DNA from: Edaphobacter modestus
GTDB lineage: Bacteria > Acidobacteriota > Terriglobia > Terriglobales > Acidobacteriaceae
Length of the DNA stretch: 64,000 nt
Reading direction: 5' to 3'
NCBI RefSeq assembly: GCF_004217555.1
Contig: NZ_SHKW01000001.1
Location: forward strand, 930,001-994,000
Shown here: positions 54,248 to 63,190 of the stretch, piece by piece
Numbering within the stretch: position 1 is the first letter of the stretch
Layout of the letters: each line of letters opens with the position of its first letter
Made by a program: the position numbers and the translations under genes
Notes under the pieces: generated by a model
The model's database searches: none
What the model was told of the DNA's origin: nothing
Seen by the model: the letters and a program-made list of their open reading frames with translations, nothing else

Positions 54248-54595
54248 ATGAGCATGAAAGTATCTACGCGCCAGGTGGACGGCGTCACTATCCTGGATCT
54301 GAGCGGCCGGATTACCCTCGGCGAAGGCAGCGTAACGATTCGCGATGCAGTCCGCGATCTACTGGCAAAGGGCCAGCAGAAGATTCTTCTGAACCTGGGC
54401 AACATCAATTACATCGACAGCTCGGGTATTGGCGAACTTGTGAGCGCATTCACTACGGTCAAAAACGCCGGCGGCGAACTGAAGCTGCTCAATTTGACCA
54501 AAAAGGTTCAAGATCTGCTCCAGATCACCAAGCTCTATACCGTCTTCGACGTACGCGATGACGAGGCCACCGCGATCTCTTCGTTCGGCAAGTAA
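54248..54595 (+). CDS. STAS-domain anti-sigma factor antagonist
   Basis: 115 residues, SpoIIAA/RsbV-like. GVTILDLSGRITLGEGS starts the fold; the phosphorylatable Ser58 is in NYIDSSGIGELVSAF, at the same position as in SpoIIAA. The tail is LLQITKLYTVFDVRDDEATA. Starts 14 bases after the kinase stop with AAGGAG upstream; partner-switch pair. Followed by a bidirectional terminator. Confidence 0.95.
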   Translation: MSMKVSTRQVDGVTILDLSGRITLGEGSVTIRDAVRDLLAKGQQKILLNLGNINYIDSSGIGELVSAFTTVKNAGGELKLLNLTKKVQDLLQITKLYTVFDVRDDEATAISSFGK

Positions 54596-54635
54596 TTTCC
54601 GATTCCTCGGTAGCTCCAGCCTTTGACACCCAAAA

Positions 54636-54666
54636 GAAAGGCCGCCGCAGTTCGCGGCGGCCTTTC
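54636..54666. terminator. Bidirectional terminator between the STAS gene and lemA
   Basis: 13-bp perfect stem GAAAGGCCGCCGC and complement, loop AGTTC, with T-rich tails on both strands (TTTCTT and CTTTCTTTT). Confidence 0.87.
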
Positions 54667-54694
54667 TTCGTGCCAAGGTTCATTCGGCTTGTTC

Positions 54695-55279
54695 CTACTT
54701 CGAGAAGTCGACCTTGGGCGCGACACTGTTCTCCGGATTCCCCCTGAAATACTCATCCCGGTAATGAAAGCCGGCCATACCGGCCCAGAGGCTATTGGGG
54801 AACTGCCGGACGTAGACATTGTAGTCCTCCAGTACCCTGTTGTACCGTTGCCGTTCCACAGCAATGCGATTCTCCGTCCCGGCCAGTTCGTCGTTCAGGC
54901 GCATGAACTGGTCATTCCCCTTCAGATTGGGATACTGCTCCTGCAGCCGGAAGAAGGGTCCCAGGGCGACGTCGAGCTTGCGGTTGGCGTCGATGGCGCC
55001 CGCCCGGTCCGAACCCGCCGCAAGCACGCCGGCACGCGCATTTGCAATGTTGGTGAGGATTGTCGATTCTTCAGCCACATAGCCCTTTACCGAGGCTACA
55101 AGGTTCGGAATGAGATCCAGTCGCCGCTGCTGGACCACATTGACCTGCGAATAAGCTTGGTTGATGGCTTCATTCTTCTGGACCAGCGTATTCTTTGTAC
55201 TTACATAGCTTCCGCCTACAAAGAGCAGCAGAAGAAGAATGAGGCCGACAGCGCCCAAAACAATCCATAAAGGTTTCAT
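54695..55279 (-). CDS. lemA: LemA family protein
   Basis: 194 residues. N-terminal membrane helix (IVLGAVGLILLLLLFVGGSYV), then LVQKNEAINQAYSQVNVVQQRR and LIPNLVASVKGYVAEE, the LemA signature, and a helical C-terminal half with RYNRVLEDYNVYVRQFPNSLWA. Function not established in the family. On the same strand 124 bases after the TPM-domain gene; lemA and TPM-domain genes are commonly paired. Confidence 0.93.
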   Translation of the reverse strand: MKPLWIVLGAVGLILLLLLFVGGSYVSTKNTLVQKNEAINQAYSQVNVVQQRRLDLIPNLVASVKGYVAEESTILTNIANARAGVLAAGSDRAGAIDANRKLDVALGPFFRLQEQYPNLKGNDQFMRLNDELAGTENRIAVERQRYNRVLEDYNVYVRQFPNSLWAGMAGFHYRDEYFRGNPENSVAPKVDFSK

Positions 55280-55403
55280 CTCTCGAACAGTTCCCTTCCT
55301 TGAGCTTCGTTACGGGCCGAAGTGCTACCGGCTGTACTGTATCATTCCCGTGATATTGCTCTGCTGAACCACATTGCTGCATATCGCCGAAAAGGTTCGG
55401 TTT

Positions 55404-56201
55404 TCAGAAGTTAGCCCCTCCCCCGCCCGACCTTCCCCCGCCAAAACCTCCAAATCCGCCCCCATCGCCGCCGCCTCCACCCCATCCGTCGCGGTCGTCT
55501 CCTCCGCCCCGGTATCCGCCCCTTCCCGCGCCTCCCATGAGGTTTCCGAGAAGGAAGAAGATGAGCCCCATATTGCCGGTGCGGGCCAGGAAAAACAGCA
55601 ACAGAAGGATTGCTCCTCCGCCCAGGAGAACCTGGGTCAGACTCAGAGGTGCAGGCTGTTCCCCAACCCCCTGCCGGTGATATTGATGAGCAGGCAGGGA
55701 TAAAGTAACGCCGGCATCCTGCGCGATGATGCCTGCAAGCTGTCTGACGCCGAGGGGGACGGCGGTGTTGTAATCACCCCGGTTAGCCGCTGGAACCATG
55801 GAGCGGCCGATGTCTCCGACCTTGGCGTCGTTCAGGATGCCCTCAAGACCATACCCTACCTCGATGCGCCCCCGTCGAGGCGTCATCACAAGGACCATCA
55901 GAACACCCCGGTCTTCTTTGTTGCCGACGCCCCATTTGTCTTCCAACTCGGTAGCAAACTCCTCAATGGTCTGATCGTCATCGAGGGTCTTGATCGTTAC
56001 CACGGCTATCTGTGCATGTGCCTGGCGATCCACCTGCCCACAGAGCGTCTCCATCTCCTGCTTCGTGGAGGGAGTGAGCACACCCGCAAAATCATTGATG
56101 TATCCGGTCGGCGCTGGGAGTGACTTTACCGACTCGCCGGCCAGAGCCATCGGCAGAACAAGCAGTAAAACAATCCCCAGCCATCGGGAGGCACGATTCA
56201 T
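55404..56201 (-). CDS. TPM-domain membrane protein (YgcG-like)
   Basis: 265 residues. Signal peptide 1-22; TPM domain about 28-155 (GYINDFAGVLTPSTKQEME, VVTIKTLDDDQTIEEFATEL, VMTPRRGRIEVGYGLEGIL). Then one transmembrane helix (VLLGGGAILLLLFFLA) and a Gly-rich cytoplasmic tail (DRDGWGGGGGDGGGFGG) ending GGGGANF. Part of a minus-strand run DUF4142-TPM-LemA. Members are linked to membrane repair and photosystem II assembly elsewhere; role here unknown. Confidence 0.92.
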   Translation of the reverse strand: MNRASRWLGIVLLLVLPMALAGESVKSLPAPTGYINDFAGVLTPSTKQEMETLCGQVDRQAHAQIAVVTIKTLDDDQTIEEFATELEDKWGVGNKEDRGVLMVLVMTPRRGRIEVGYGLEGILNDAKVGDIGRSMVPAANRGDYNTAVPLGVRQLAGIIAQDAGVTLSLPAHQYHRQGVGEQPAPLSLTQVLLGGGAILLLLFFLARTGNMGLIFFLLGNLMGGAGRGGYRGGGDDRDGWGGGGGDGGGFGGFGGGRSGGGGANF

Positions 56202-56273
56202 ATGCTGCTCATTTTACGCCCAATGGATCTGAGGAACGACGCCAACGCCTCTGCGGTCTTTGTAGTGCGCACA

Positions 56274-56960
56274 CTACGGCGCAGGGAGCGGGTTTTGCGT
56301 GGACGAGTTTTCCTGCTGGTGATGGTGTCCCGGCATTGGAATACCGCGGTCGTGCGCCATTTTGTCAGCAGCGATCATATGTTGACGAATCATCTGCGCT
56401 CCGTTATCCACCGCAGCCTTCAAATCGGAATCGTGGGTACTGCTTGCCTCCATGCGAAACTCTCTCAGGTCGGAGTGATGATCTTTGACCATGTAGACGA
56501 TATATTCTTTGTCGAAATCTTCGCCAGAGAACGAACTCAGTTTCTCGTACGCAGCCTGTTGGTCCTTGTCCATCTTCCTGGGCAGGCGCGCACCAATTGA
56601 GTCCGCAAGCTGTGCGAGGTCTTCGTTCAGTTTGGTGTGGTCTTCGACCATCTTCTTTCCGAAGGCTTTGACATCCTCGCTTGCGCCCTTCTCGGCGGCA
56701 AGTTTGCCGAGTTCGACCTCAGCCAGTCCTCCCTGGACTGCCTTCCGCACAAACATCTTGTCTTTCATCTGTTGCGCCGTATCACCTGGTGCACCACTGG
56801 AGTCCTGCAGCGACGTCGGAGGAGGAACCGCATGGCCGGGTTGGTTCGACTGGTTCTGGGAGGCCGGAGGCGGCATCGTCGGATCAGTTTGCGCAAAAGC
56901 GGAAGACGCAAAGGCAACCATAGAGCATAAGACAAAGAAGGAAAGGACAGAACGCCTCAT
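56274..56960 (-). CDS. Exported DUF4142 (ferritin-like) protein
   Basis: 228 residues from ATG 56960; signal peptide VLSFFVLCSMVAFASSAFAQ. A Pro/Gln-rich linker leads to the four-helix DUF4142 domain (about 75-205): GGLAEVELGKLAAEKGAS, VKAFGKKMVEDHTKLNEDL, YIVYMVKDHHSDLREFRME. The His-rich end (MPGHHHQQ) could bind metal. Common in soil bacteria as an envelope stress protein; no defined activity. The frame is open 77 codons further upstream without features. Confidence 0.9.
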   Translation of the reverse strand: MRRSVLSFFVLCSMVAFASSAFAQTDPTMPPPASQNQSNQPGHAVPPPTSLQDSSGAPGDTAQQMKDKMFVRKAVQGGLAEVELGKLAAEKGASEDVKAFGKKMVEDHTKLNEDLAQLADSIGARLPRKMDKDQQAAYEKLSSFSGEDFDKEYIVYMVKDHHSDLREFRMEASSTHDSDLKAAVDNGAQMIRQHMIAADKMAHDRGIPMPGHHHQQENSSTQNPLPAP

Positions 56961-57087
56961 CACAGGCCTCCTCGGCGGACCATTGTAGCGCTGTATCGAC
57001 CGCCTGTACGCACTCCTTGGATGGGTGCAAGGTGGCGAGCAAGGGTTGTCCGAAACTCTTCCTGGAACGCGATATCCTTTCAGAGCG

Positions 57088-59229
57088 ATGGAAAAAACAA
57101 CCGAACTTAGTGCCGCCCCGACGCGCTCCGAAACATTCTCTACCGGCTTGGCAGTCTCGGCGCCTGTGGCTCGTCGAGAGTCGACGCCCACAACCCTGCA
57201 CGGCCAGACCCTTGAAGACGACTACCGTTGGATGCGCGACAAGGAATCGGCTGAAGTCATCCGATACCTGGAGGCTGAGAACGCCTATACCGCTGCGGCG
57301 ATGAAGTCGACCGAGGACCTGCAGGTAAAGCTCTACGCAGAGATGCTCTCGCATATCAAGGAAACCGATCAGTCTGTTCCCTTCCGCGAACGAGGCTGGT
57401 ACTACTACACGCGAACCGTGGAAGGAAGCCAATATCCGATTCACTGCCGTAAAAAGGCGGCGGCGGCGGGCGAGATCTACGACGCCACTCAGCCGGAAGC
57501 GGTCATCCTGGATGTGAACCAACTCGCGGAGGGCCAGGCCTTCATGGCCGTAGGTGGTTTGAGCGTAAGCCCCGACGGCGAAAAGCTCGCCTACTCGACT
57601 GACAATACCGGCTTCCGTCAGTACACCCTGCACATTCGCAACCTGACGACAGGCGAGGAATACCCGGACGCTGCGGAGCGGGTCGGCTCACTGGTGTGGG
57701 CTGAGGACTCTCGTACGCTCTTCTACACCACGGAAGATGCCGTCACCAAGCGACAGGACAAGCTCTTTCGGCACCGGCTCGGCGATGCCGCGAGCTACGA
57801 TGCCGTGATCTATGCAGAACGGGACGAGCGCTTCAACCTCGCTGTAGGGAAGACCCGCGACGGCAAATACCTCATGCTGGAGGCCGGAAGCCACACCACT
57901 AACGAGTGCAGCTACCTTTCTGCCGACACTCCAGGTGGAGTCTTTCTCGTCATCGCACCGCGTCTGGATGACCAGGAGTACTATGTCGATCATCGCAACG
58001 GGCTCTTCTACATTCGGGTCAACGATACAGGAAGGAACTTCCGCGTCGTGACTGTGCCGGTGGATGGCGGGGGACGCGAAGAATGGAAGGAGTTCCTGCC
58101 GGAGGACAAGGAAGCTCCACTTGAGGATTTCGATGTATTCGACAGATTTTGCGTACTTTCCAAGCGCGAACAAGGATTGACATCTCTCTCCGTCTCCCGC
58201 TTTGTCGACGATGGAGTCCTCGAATCTCCGCAAAAGATTGCCTTTCCCGAGCCGACCTACACCGCCATGGGGCACGTCAATCGGGAGTTCTCGACGACGA
58301 AGTTCCGCTACAGCTACCAATCGCTCGTCTCGCCCGCTTCCGTCTACGAGTACGACATTGCCACCGGAGACTCGGAATTGCTCAAGGAGCAGGAGATCCC
58401 CGGTGGCTTCGATCGCGCTCACTACGCCTCCGAACGGCTCTGGGTCACGGCTCCTGACGGCGTGCGCGTTCCCGTCTCCCTCGTCTATCGCAGAGACCGC
58501 TTCCACAAGAACGGCTCCAACCCGCTCTATGTCTACGGATATGGATCTTACGGTTATCCTCTTCCGGTCGGCTTCAGCCCGGCACGGCTCTCGTTGCTGA
58601 ATCGTGGGGTCGTACTTGCCTACGCGCATATTCGCGGCGGTGGCGATTTGGGTGATGCCTGGCATGACGCGGGCAAGATGATGGTGAAGCGCAATACCTT
58701 CACTGACTTCATCGCCGTGGTGGAAGCTGTCGTAGCCCAGGGCTATGGCGCGAACGATAAGGTGGCCATCGAAGGCGGAAGTGCCGGCGGTCTGCTGATG
58801 GGAGCGGTCGTGAATGAACGGCCCGATCTGTTCCGAGTCGTCCTGTCGCATGTGCCCTTCGTTGACGTCATGAACACCATGCTCGATGCCTCGCTGCCCC
58901 TGACGGTCGCGGAGTACGAGGAATGGGGAAATCCGAACGAGCCCGAGGCATTCGGATACATGCGTTCGTACTCTCCTTACGACAACCTGAAACCGGGCGA
59001 CTACCCGGCGATCCTGGTCAAGACCAGCCTTAACGACTCGCAGGTGATGTACTGGGAGCCTGCGAAGTACGTCGCGAAGTTGAGGACTCTGAAGAAGAAC
59101 GATACGCTGCTGCTGCTGCACATCAACATGGACGCGGGCCATGGAGGAGCATCCGGCCGCTACGACTACCTCAAGGAGATCGCATTCGATTATGCGTTTC
59201 TGCTAAGGGAGATGGGAGCGGAATTTTAA
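57088..59229 (+). CDS. ptrB: Oligopeptidase B (S9A serine peptidase)
   Basis: 713 residues from ATG 57088. N-terminal DDYRWMRDKESAEVIRYLE and a seven-bladed propeller (GGLSVSPDGEKLAYSTDN, VWAEDSRTLFYT) precede the alpha/beta-hydrolase domain. Catalytic Ser about 565 in IEGGSAGGLLMG, Asp in VKTSLNDSQVMYWEPAKY, His in MDAGHGGASGRYDYLKE. Cleaves short peptides after basic residues. No signal peptide, so cytoplasmic. The upstream in-frame ATG (57025) overlaps the DUF4142 promoter and adds 21 unlike residues. Confidence 0.95.
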   Translation: MEKTTELSAAPTRSETFSTGLAVSAPVARRESTPTTLHGQTLEDDYRWMRDKESAEVIRYLEAENAYTAAAMKSTEDLQVKLYAEMLSHIKETDQSVPFRERGWYYYTRTVEGSQYPIHCRKKAAAAGEIYDATQPEAVILDVNQLAEGQAFMAVGGLSVSPDGEKLAYSTDNTGFRQYTLHIRNLTTGEEYPDAAERVGSLVWAEDSRTLFYTTEDAVTKRQDKLFRHRLGDAASYDAVIYAERDERFNLAVGKTRDGKYLMLEAGSHTTNECSYLSADTPGGVFLVIAPRLDDQEYYVDHRNGLFYIRVNDTGRNFRVVTVPVDGGGREEWKEFLPEDKEAPLEDFDVFDRFCVLSKREQGLTSLSVSRFVDDGVLESPQKIAFPEPTYTAMGHVNREFSTTKFRYSYQSLVSPASVYEYDIATGDSELLKEQEIPGGFDRAHYASERLWVTAPDGVRVPVSLVYRRDRFHKNGSNPLYVYGYGSYGYPLPVGFSPARLSLLNRGVVLAYAHIRGGGDLGDAWHDAGKMMVKRNTFTDFIAVVEAVVAQGYGANDKVAIEGGSAGGLLMGAVVNERPDLFRVVLSHVPFVDVMNTMLDASLPLTVAEYEEWGNPNEPEAFGYMRSYSPYDNLKPGDYPAILVKTSLNDSQVMYWEPAKYVAKLRTLKKNDTLLLLHINMDAGHGGASGRYDYLKEIAFDYAFLLREMGAEF

Positions 59230-59255
59230 AAGTCCAACGGGAGCCGGGACGGCCA

Positions 59256-61154
59256 CTAAACCTCGGTCGTCTCCGGTTCCTCAATCTTGTCCCCCTCACC
59301 GGGAGCAAGAAAGAGATTGGTCTCCAGGCCGTGCTGACGGGTGTAGAGGTCGTAGTAGCGGCCGCCCAGAGCGTAAAGCGACTCATGGGTTCCCCGTTCG
59401 ACGACGTTCCCTGCCTCGATCACAAGAATCTGTTCGGCGCGGCGAATGGTCGAAAGTCGGTGCGCAATAACGAAGGTCGTTCTGCCCTTCATCAGGTGAT
59501 TCAGTCCGTCCTGAATCATGGCTTCTGACTCCGAATCCAGAGAGCTGGTCGCCTCATCCAGGATCAGGATGCGGGGATCAGCCAGAATCGCTCGCGCAAT
59601 CGAGAGCCGCTGGCGTTGACCGCCCGAGAGCTTTACGCCGCGCTCGCCGACGATCGTCTCGTAGCCTTCGGGAAAGCGTTCCGCAAACTCGTCCACTCGA
59701 GCGATCCGGCAGGCCTCTTCGAATTGCCCCTTGGTTGCGGTCGGGTGCGAAAACAGGATGTTCTCTCGAATCGTTCCATCGAAGAGGAAGGTCTCCTGCA
59801 GCACGACGCCAAGCTGGCTGCGGTAACTCGCCAGGCGCACGGTTGCGAGATCGACGCCGTCCACCAGCACCTGGCCGCTGGTGGCAGTGTGGAAGGCGCA
59901 GACGAGAGAGATGATGGTAGATTTACCGGACCCGGACGAACCCACCAGCGCAGTAACGGTACCAGGGTGCGATTGAAAGCTTATGCCGTGCAGAACGGAC
60001 TTGCCTGGATCGTAGGCAAAGGTCACATTGTCGAACGCCACCTCGCCACGCAACCCGCCTAGGTCGTGGATGCGGCCAGGCTCCACATCCTCTGTCTGTT
60101 CGGAAAGCAGTTCGGAGGTTCGGTCCAGGCCCGCTGCTGCTTCGGTAAGCTGTGTCCCGATAGAGACCAGCTGCACGATCGGAGCGATCATGAACGCGAG
60201 AAACATCACGTAGGTGACATAGCCGCCCGTCGTCAGCCTGGCGTCGACGACCTGGTGTGCTCCGAGGTACATAACGAGTGCCCCGACCACGCCCAGCACA
60301 ACCGTCGAAGCCAGCGACATCAGCGACTGCGCGGTCAGAGACGAGATGACATTCGCGAGCAGCCGGTGAGCCCCCGCCGCGAAGACGCGCGCCTCGCTCT
60401 CTTCCGCGTGATATCCCTTGATGACGCGGACGCCGCCCAGCGATTCCGTAAGCCTGCCCGTAACCTCCGAGTTGATCTTCGAGCGCTCGCGGAAGATGGG
60501 CCGGATAGTTTTGAAGGCACGCTGGAGGATAAGGCCGAAGATCACCAGGATGATGAATGTGACGACGGTCATCTGCACGCTGAGGTGGATCAGGTAGCCG
60601 AATGCAAACAACGCCGTGAGCAGGCCACCAAGAAAGTCGATGATTCCTGTTCCGATCAGATTCCGCACGCCTTCGACGTCTGTCATGATGCGGGCAACCA
60701 GGGCTCCGGTCCGGTTCGCGTCATAAAAGGCGACGGGAAGGCGACCGATGTGCTGCTGCGCCTTGATCCGCAACTCTGCGATCAGGCGTTGCCCTTCCTT
60801 GGAAAGAAGTTGCGTGAGGGTATACGAGGTGATGCCCTGCACCGCGGTTGCGGTGACAACGACTCCAATGATGAGCGGCAACTGGCTGAGCAGATGCTGG
60901 CCCATCACGTTGTCGATGAGATACCGCGTCGACGCCGGCAAAACAAGGCCGCTGGCCCGGTTGATCACCATCAGCAGGAAGCTGCCGCCCAGCAACAGGC
61001 GCCGCGGCTTCATCAGCTGCCACATCTCGGGCAAAACGCGATTCAGGTTCGGTTTCTGCTTGGCTGGAGCGTCCGAACTCCCCGCCCCTCGGGAGGGACG
61101 GTCGGCAGCTTTCATTCCGGGAGCTCCGAAGCTCGAAGGTCCAATCGAAGGCAT
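59256..61154 (-). CDS. ABC transporter permease/ATPase fusion (MsbA-like exporter)
   Basis: 632 residues from ATG 61154. A basic disordered start (about 1-45), then a six-helix type I exporter membrane domain (SFLLMVINRASGLVLPA onward) and a nucleotide-binding domain: Walker A ALVGSSGSGKSTIISLV, Q-loop VVLQETFLFDGTI, signature KLSGGQRQRLSIARAI, Walker B ILILDEATSSLD, switch His VIAHRLSTI. Half-transporter, so a homodimer. Substrate (lipid, LPS core or drug) cannot be told. Confidence 0.94.
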   Translation of the reverse strand: MPSIGPSSFGAPGMKAADRPSRGAGSSDAPAKQKPNLNRVLPEMWQLMKPRRLLLGGSFLLMVINRASGLVLPASTRYLIDNVMGQHLLSQLPLIIGVVVTATAVQGITSYTLTQLLSKEGQRLIAELRIKAQQHIGRLPVAFYDANRTGALVARIMTDVEGVRNLIGTGIIDFLGGLLTALFAFGYLIHLSVQMTVVTFIILVIFGLILQRAFKTIRPIFRERSKINSEVTGRLTESLGGVRVIKGYHAEESEARVFAAGAHRLLANVISSLTAQSLMSLASTVVLGVVGALVMYLGAHQVVDARLTTGGYVTYVMFLAFMIAPIVQLVSIGTQLTEAAAGLDRTSELLSEQTEDVEPGRIHDLGGLRGEVAFDNVTFAYDPGKSVLHGISFQSHPGTVTALVGSSGSGKSTIISLVCAFHTATSGQVLVDGVDLATVRLASYRSQLGVVLQETFLFDGTIRENILFSHPTATKGQFEEACRIARVDEFAERFPEGYETIVGERGVKLSGGQRQRLSIARAILADPRILILDEATSSLDSESEAMIQDGLNHLMKGRTTFVIAHRLSTIRRAEQILVIEAGNVVERGTHESLYALGGRYYDLYTRQHGLETNLFLAPGEGDKIEEPETTEV

Positions 61155-61214
61155 CTTATTGGAAGTGTACGCCTGCCGGAACATCGTGGCACGTCCCGGC
61201 AGGCGTCGTTGCGT

Positions 61215-61589
61215 CTAGCTTCGATTGACCCGGGCATTCACAAACGAGCGCACGCAGAACAAAACGTAAAGCAGACTGAGCAGCGACATGGCGGCTTTTT
61301 CGAGGACAGCGGGGGGATGTGGATAAACCGCTCCATGCGACATGCGCACCGCCTGAATATCGGCTGGGATAGTGCCCAGAAACGCCAGCAGGGCTACGGT
61401 GACCGAGATATGCATCCACAGCATCCGTTTTTTGGAATCGGCTGTATTCGCGAGAACGCCGAAGACAACGAAGAGCAGGCCTAAACCGGCCGGGATCAGC
61501 GCCGTAGGATGAGAACTTCCGGTCGAGACAAAACCAACCAGGGCCAACAGAATCAGCAATACTCCGAATGTGATGGTCAACTTCGCCAT
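61215..61589 (-). CDS. Small four-helix membrane protein, unknown
   Basis: 124 residues, four predicted transmembrane helices (LTITFGVLLILLALVGFV, ALIPAGLGLLFVVFGVLA, WMHISVTVALLAFLGTIP, AAMSLLSLLYVLFCVRSF) and a basic C-terminus (VNARVNRS). GAGCGT-type leader with AAAGGAG upstream of the ATG supports expression. Family not recognised. Confidence 0.75.
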   Translation of the reverse strand: MAKLTITFGVLLILLALVGFVSTGSSHPTALIPAGLGLLFVVFGVLANTADSKKRMLWMHISVTVALLAFLGTIPADIQAVRMSHGAVYPHPPAVLEKAAMSLLSLLYVLFCVRSFVNARVNRS

Positions 61590-61714
61590 GGATACGCTCC
61601 TTTGAGATCACTCCAATCATAAAGAACGTCGACATTTTGCCAAATCATGCGCGAAGGGACTAAGCTGCTCGCCTGTTCGACCGTCCTGCGCTCTTCAACC
61701 CATGGAGACCACCA

Positions 61715-62158
61715 ATGAGCGAGTTAGCAACCGCTGTCAGCGAAGTTCTGAAGAAAAAGCGACGGGACCTCTGGTCCACGAGCCCCGATACCTCCGTTTA
61801 TCAGTGCATGGAAAAGATGGCGGAGAAAGAGGTAGGAGCCTTACTCGTCATGCAAGGCAGCGAGTTGGTCGGTGTGATCTCGGAACGAGATTATGCTCGC
61901 AAGGTCATCCTGCAAGGACGATCTTCCAAAGAGACCGCGGTTTCGGAGATCATGAGCGCCCCCGCTCTCTGCGTCTCCCTCGAACATACCGTCGGGGACT
62001 GCATGCAGATCATGACGAAGAATCGCATTCGCCATCTTCCGGTAAGAGTGGGTGGAAGAGTAACAGGCATTCTCTCTATCGGCGATCTGGTGAACTGGAT
62101 CATCACCGAGCAGGAAGAGACGATCCGGCATCTTGAGGCATACATCTGTGGCCAGTAA
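61715..62158 (+). CDS. CBS-domain pair protein
   Basis: 147 residues, a stand-alone Bateman module: SPDTSVYQCMEKMAEKEVGALLVM and LVGVISERDYARKVILQGRSSKET (first CBS), EIMSAPALCVSLEHTVGDCMQIM, RIRHLPVRVGGRVTGILSIGDLV (second). ERDYARKV and GDLV motifs suit binding of adenine nucleotides or SAM. A short tail ends with Cys (HLEAYICGQ). Monocistronic; target unknown. Confidence 0.93.
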   Translation: MSELATAVSEVLKKKRRDLWSTSPDTSVYQCMEKMAEKEVGALLVMQGSELVGVISERDYARKVILQGRSSKETAVSEIMSAPALCVSLEHTVGDCMQIMTKNRIRHLPVRVGGRVTGILSIGDLVNWIITEQEETIRHLEAYICGQ

Positions 62159-62174
62159 ATTCTCTCAAGAAAAA

Positions 62175-63086
62175 CTAAACCGCTGCCGCTTTTTTGATCG
62201 CCTCCACCACGTCCGCTGGCTTCCAGTCGTTGGTTGGATACCAGGCGGCGATCTTACCGTCTTTCCCAATCACCACGGTTGAAAGAGAGTGGGTCAAGGT
62301 CTTGTCCTCGCCAGTGGTCAGGCCCACGTCGAAGAACTCGAGCATGGCATTGAGCTCCTTCTCCGGAGACACGGCAAAGTCCCAGTGCGCGAAACTTTCC
62401 TTCGTATACTTCCCCGTGTAGGCTCCGCCATAGCTGCGCAGCACAGCCGGAGTATCGTATGCGGGATCGAAGCTGATGCTGAGCAGATGCGTCTTTGCAT
62501 AAAGCGTGCGATCCGTAGCCAGCGTTTGATCGATCTCCGCGAAGTTGCGACTCATAAGCGGACAGTAATCGGTGAACGGGCAACGTGTATAGATAAACGT
62601 CGCAACCAGAACCCTGCCATGAAACTGGCTCAGATGGATGGTGTGGCCGCTCTGGTTTGTGAGACGAAAGTCCGGAACAGCCTCTCCCACCTGGGGAATA
62701 TGGTACTGCTTCGCCGGCTTGTAATCGGGCCGCGCCTGTGCAACAACAACAATATTGTCGAGCGCCGCATCGTGATACCCTCCCTCATCCTGCTTCACAT
62801 GAAGGGTCGCGGTAATGGTGTCTCCGGGATGCAGCTCGCTTATAACGCTCGGGTCCTTGAGCTTGTAAGGCATGGTCATGGCTTCCATGAAGCCCGGAAT
62901 GGCCTCGTGAGCAAGCGTTACATGGGTAGCATCCGTGCCGATGACCCTACCCCGAATCGGAAAGCTCTTCTCCTGACTTGTCAGGGCAGTGTCTTCCGAT
63001 TTCGAAGATTGGCTCTTCCGGCAACCCGGCACCAACGTGGAGAGTAGAAGCAGAAGAGCGAAGAGACCGGGATGTTTCCAATTCAC
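62175..63086 (-). CDS. CusF-SCO1 fusion copper chaperone lipoprotein
   Basis: 303 residues from GTG 63086 (GGAGAGGA upstream); the open frame extends 235 codons further but is antisense to the AddB-like gene. Lipobox-like LLSTLVPGC, so membrane-anchored. About 45-115 is a CusF-type copper-binding domain (RGRVIGTDATHVTLAHEAIP, AMTMPYKLKDPSV). About 135-300 is the SCO thioredoxin fold with cysteines in TRCPFTDYCPLMSRNF (C-x5-C instead of the usual C-x3-C) and the distal copper His in KTLTHSLSTVVIGKDGKI. Likely helps copper insertion into a terminal oxidase or redox sensing. Confidence 0.88.
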   Translation of the reverse strand: MNWKHPGLFALLLLLSTLVPGCRKSQSSKSEDTALTSQEKSFPIRGRVIGTDATHVTLAHEAIPGFMEAMTMPYKLKDPSVISELHPGDTITATLHVKQDEGGYHDAALDNIVVVAQARPDYKPAKQYHIPQVGEAVPDFRLTNQSGHTIHLSQFHGRVLVATFIYTRCPFTDYCPLMSRNFAEIDQTLATDRTLYAKTHLLSISFDPAYDTPAVLRSYGGAYTGKYTKESFAHWDFAVSPEKELNAMLEFFDVGLTTGEDKTLTHSLSTVVIGKDGKIAAWYPTNDWKPADVVEAIKKAAAV

Positions 63087-63190
63087 GAGGCAGACTCCTC
63101 TCCTGATGATACGTGGACCACGGCGACGCGTCCTGACGTGCTTGGAGCGCCACTTTTCCAGTAGGATTCGGCGTATAACCAGAGATAGAT

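Noticed and set aside
57688..59142. 484-codon minus-strand open frame
   Set aside because: Antisense to oligopeptidase B.
60066..61484. 472-codon plus-strand open frame
   Set aside because: Antisense to the ABC exporter and the small membrane protein; composition typical of a shadow.
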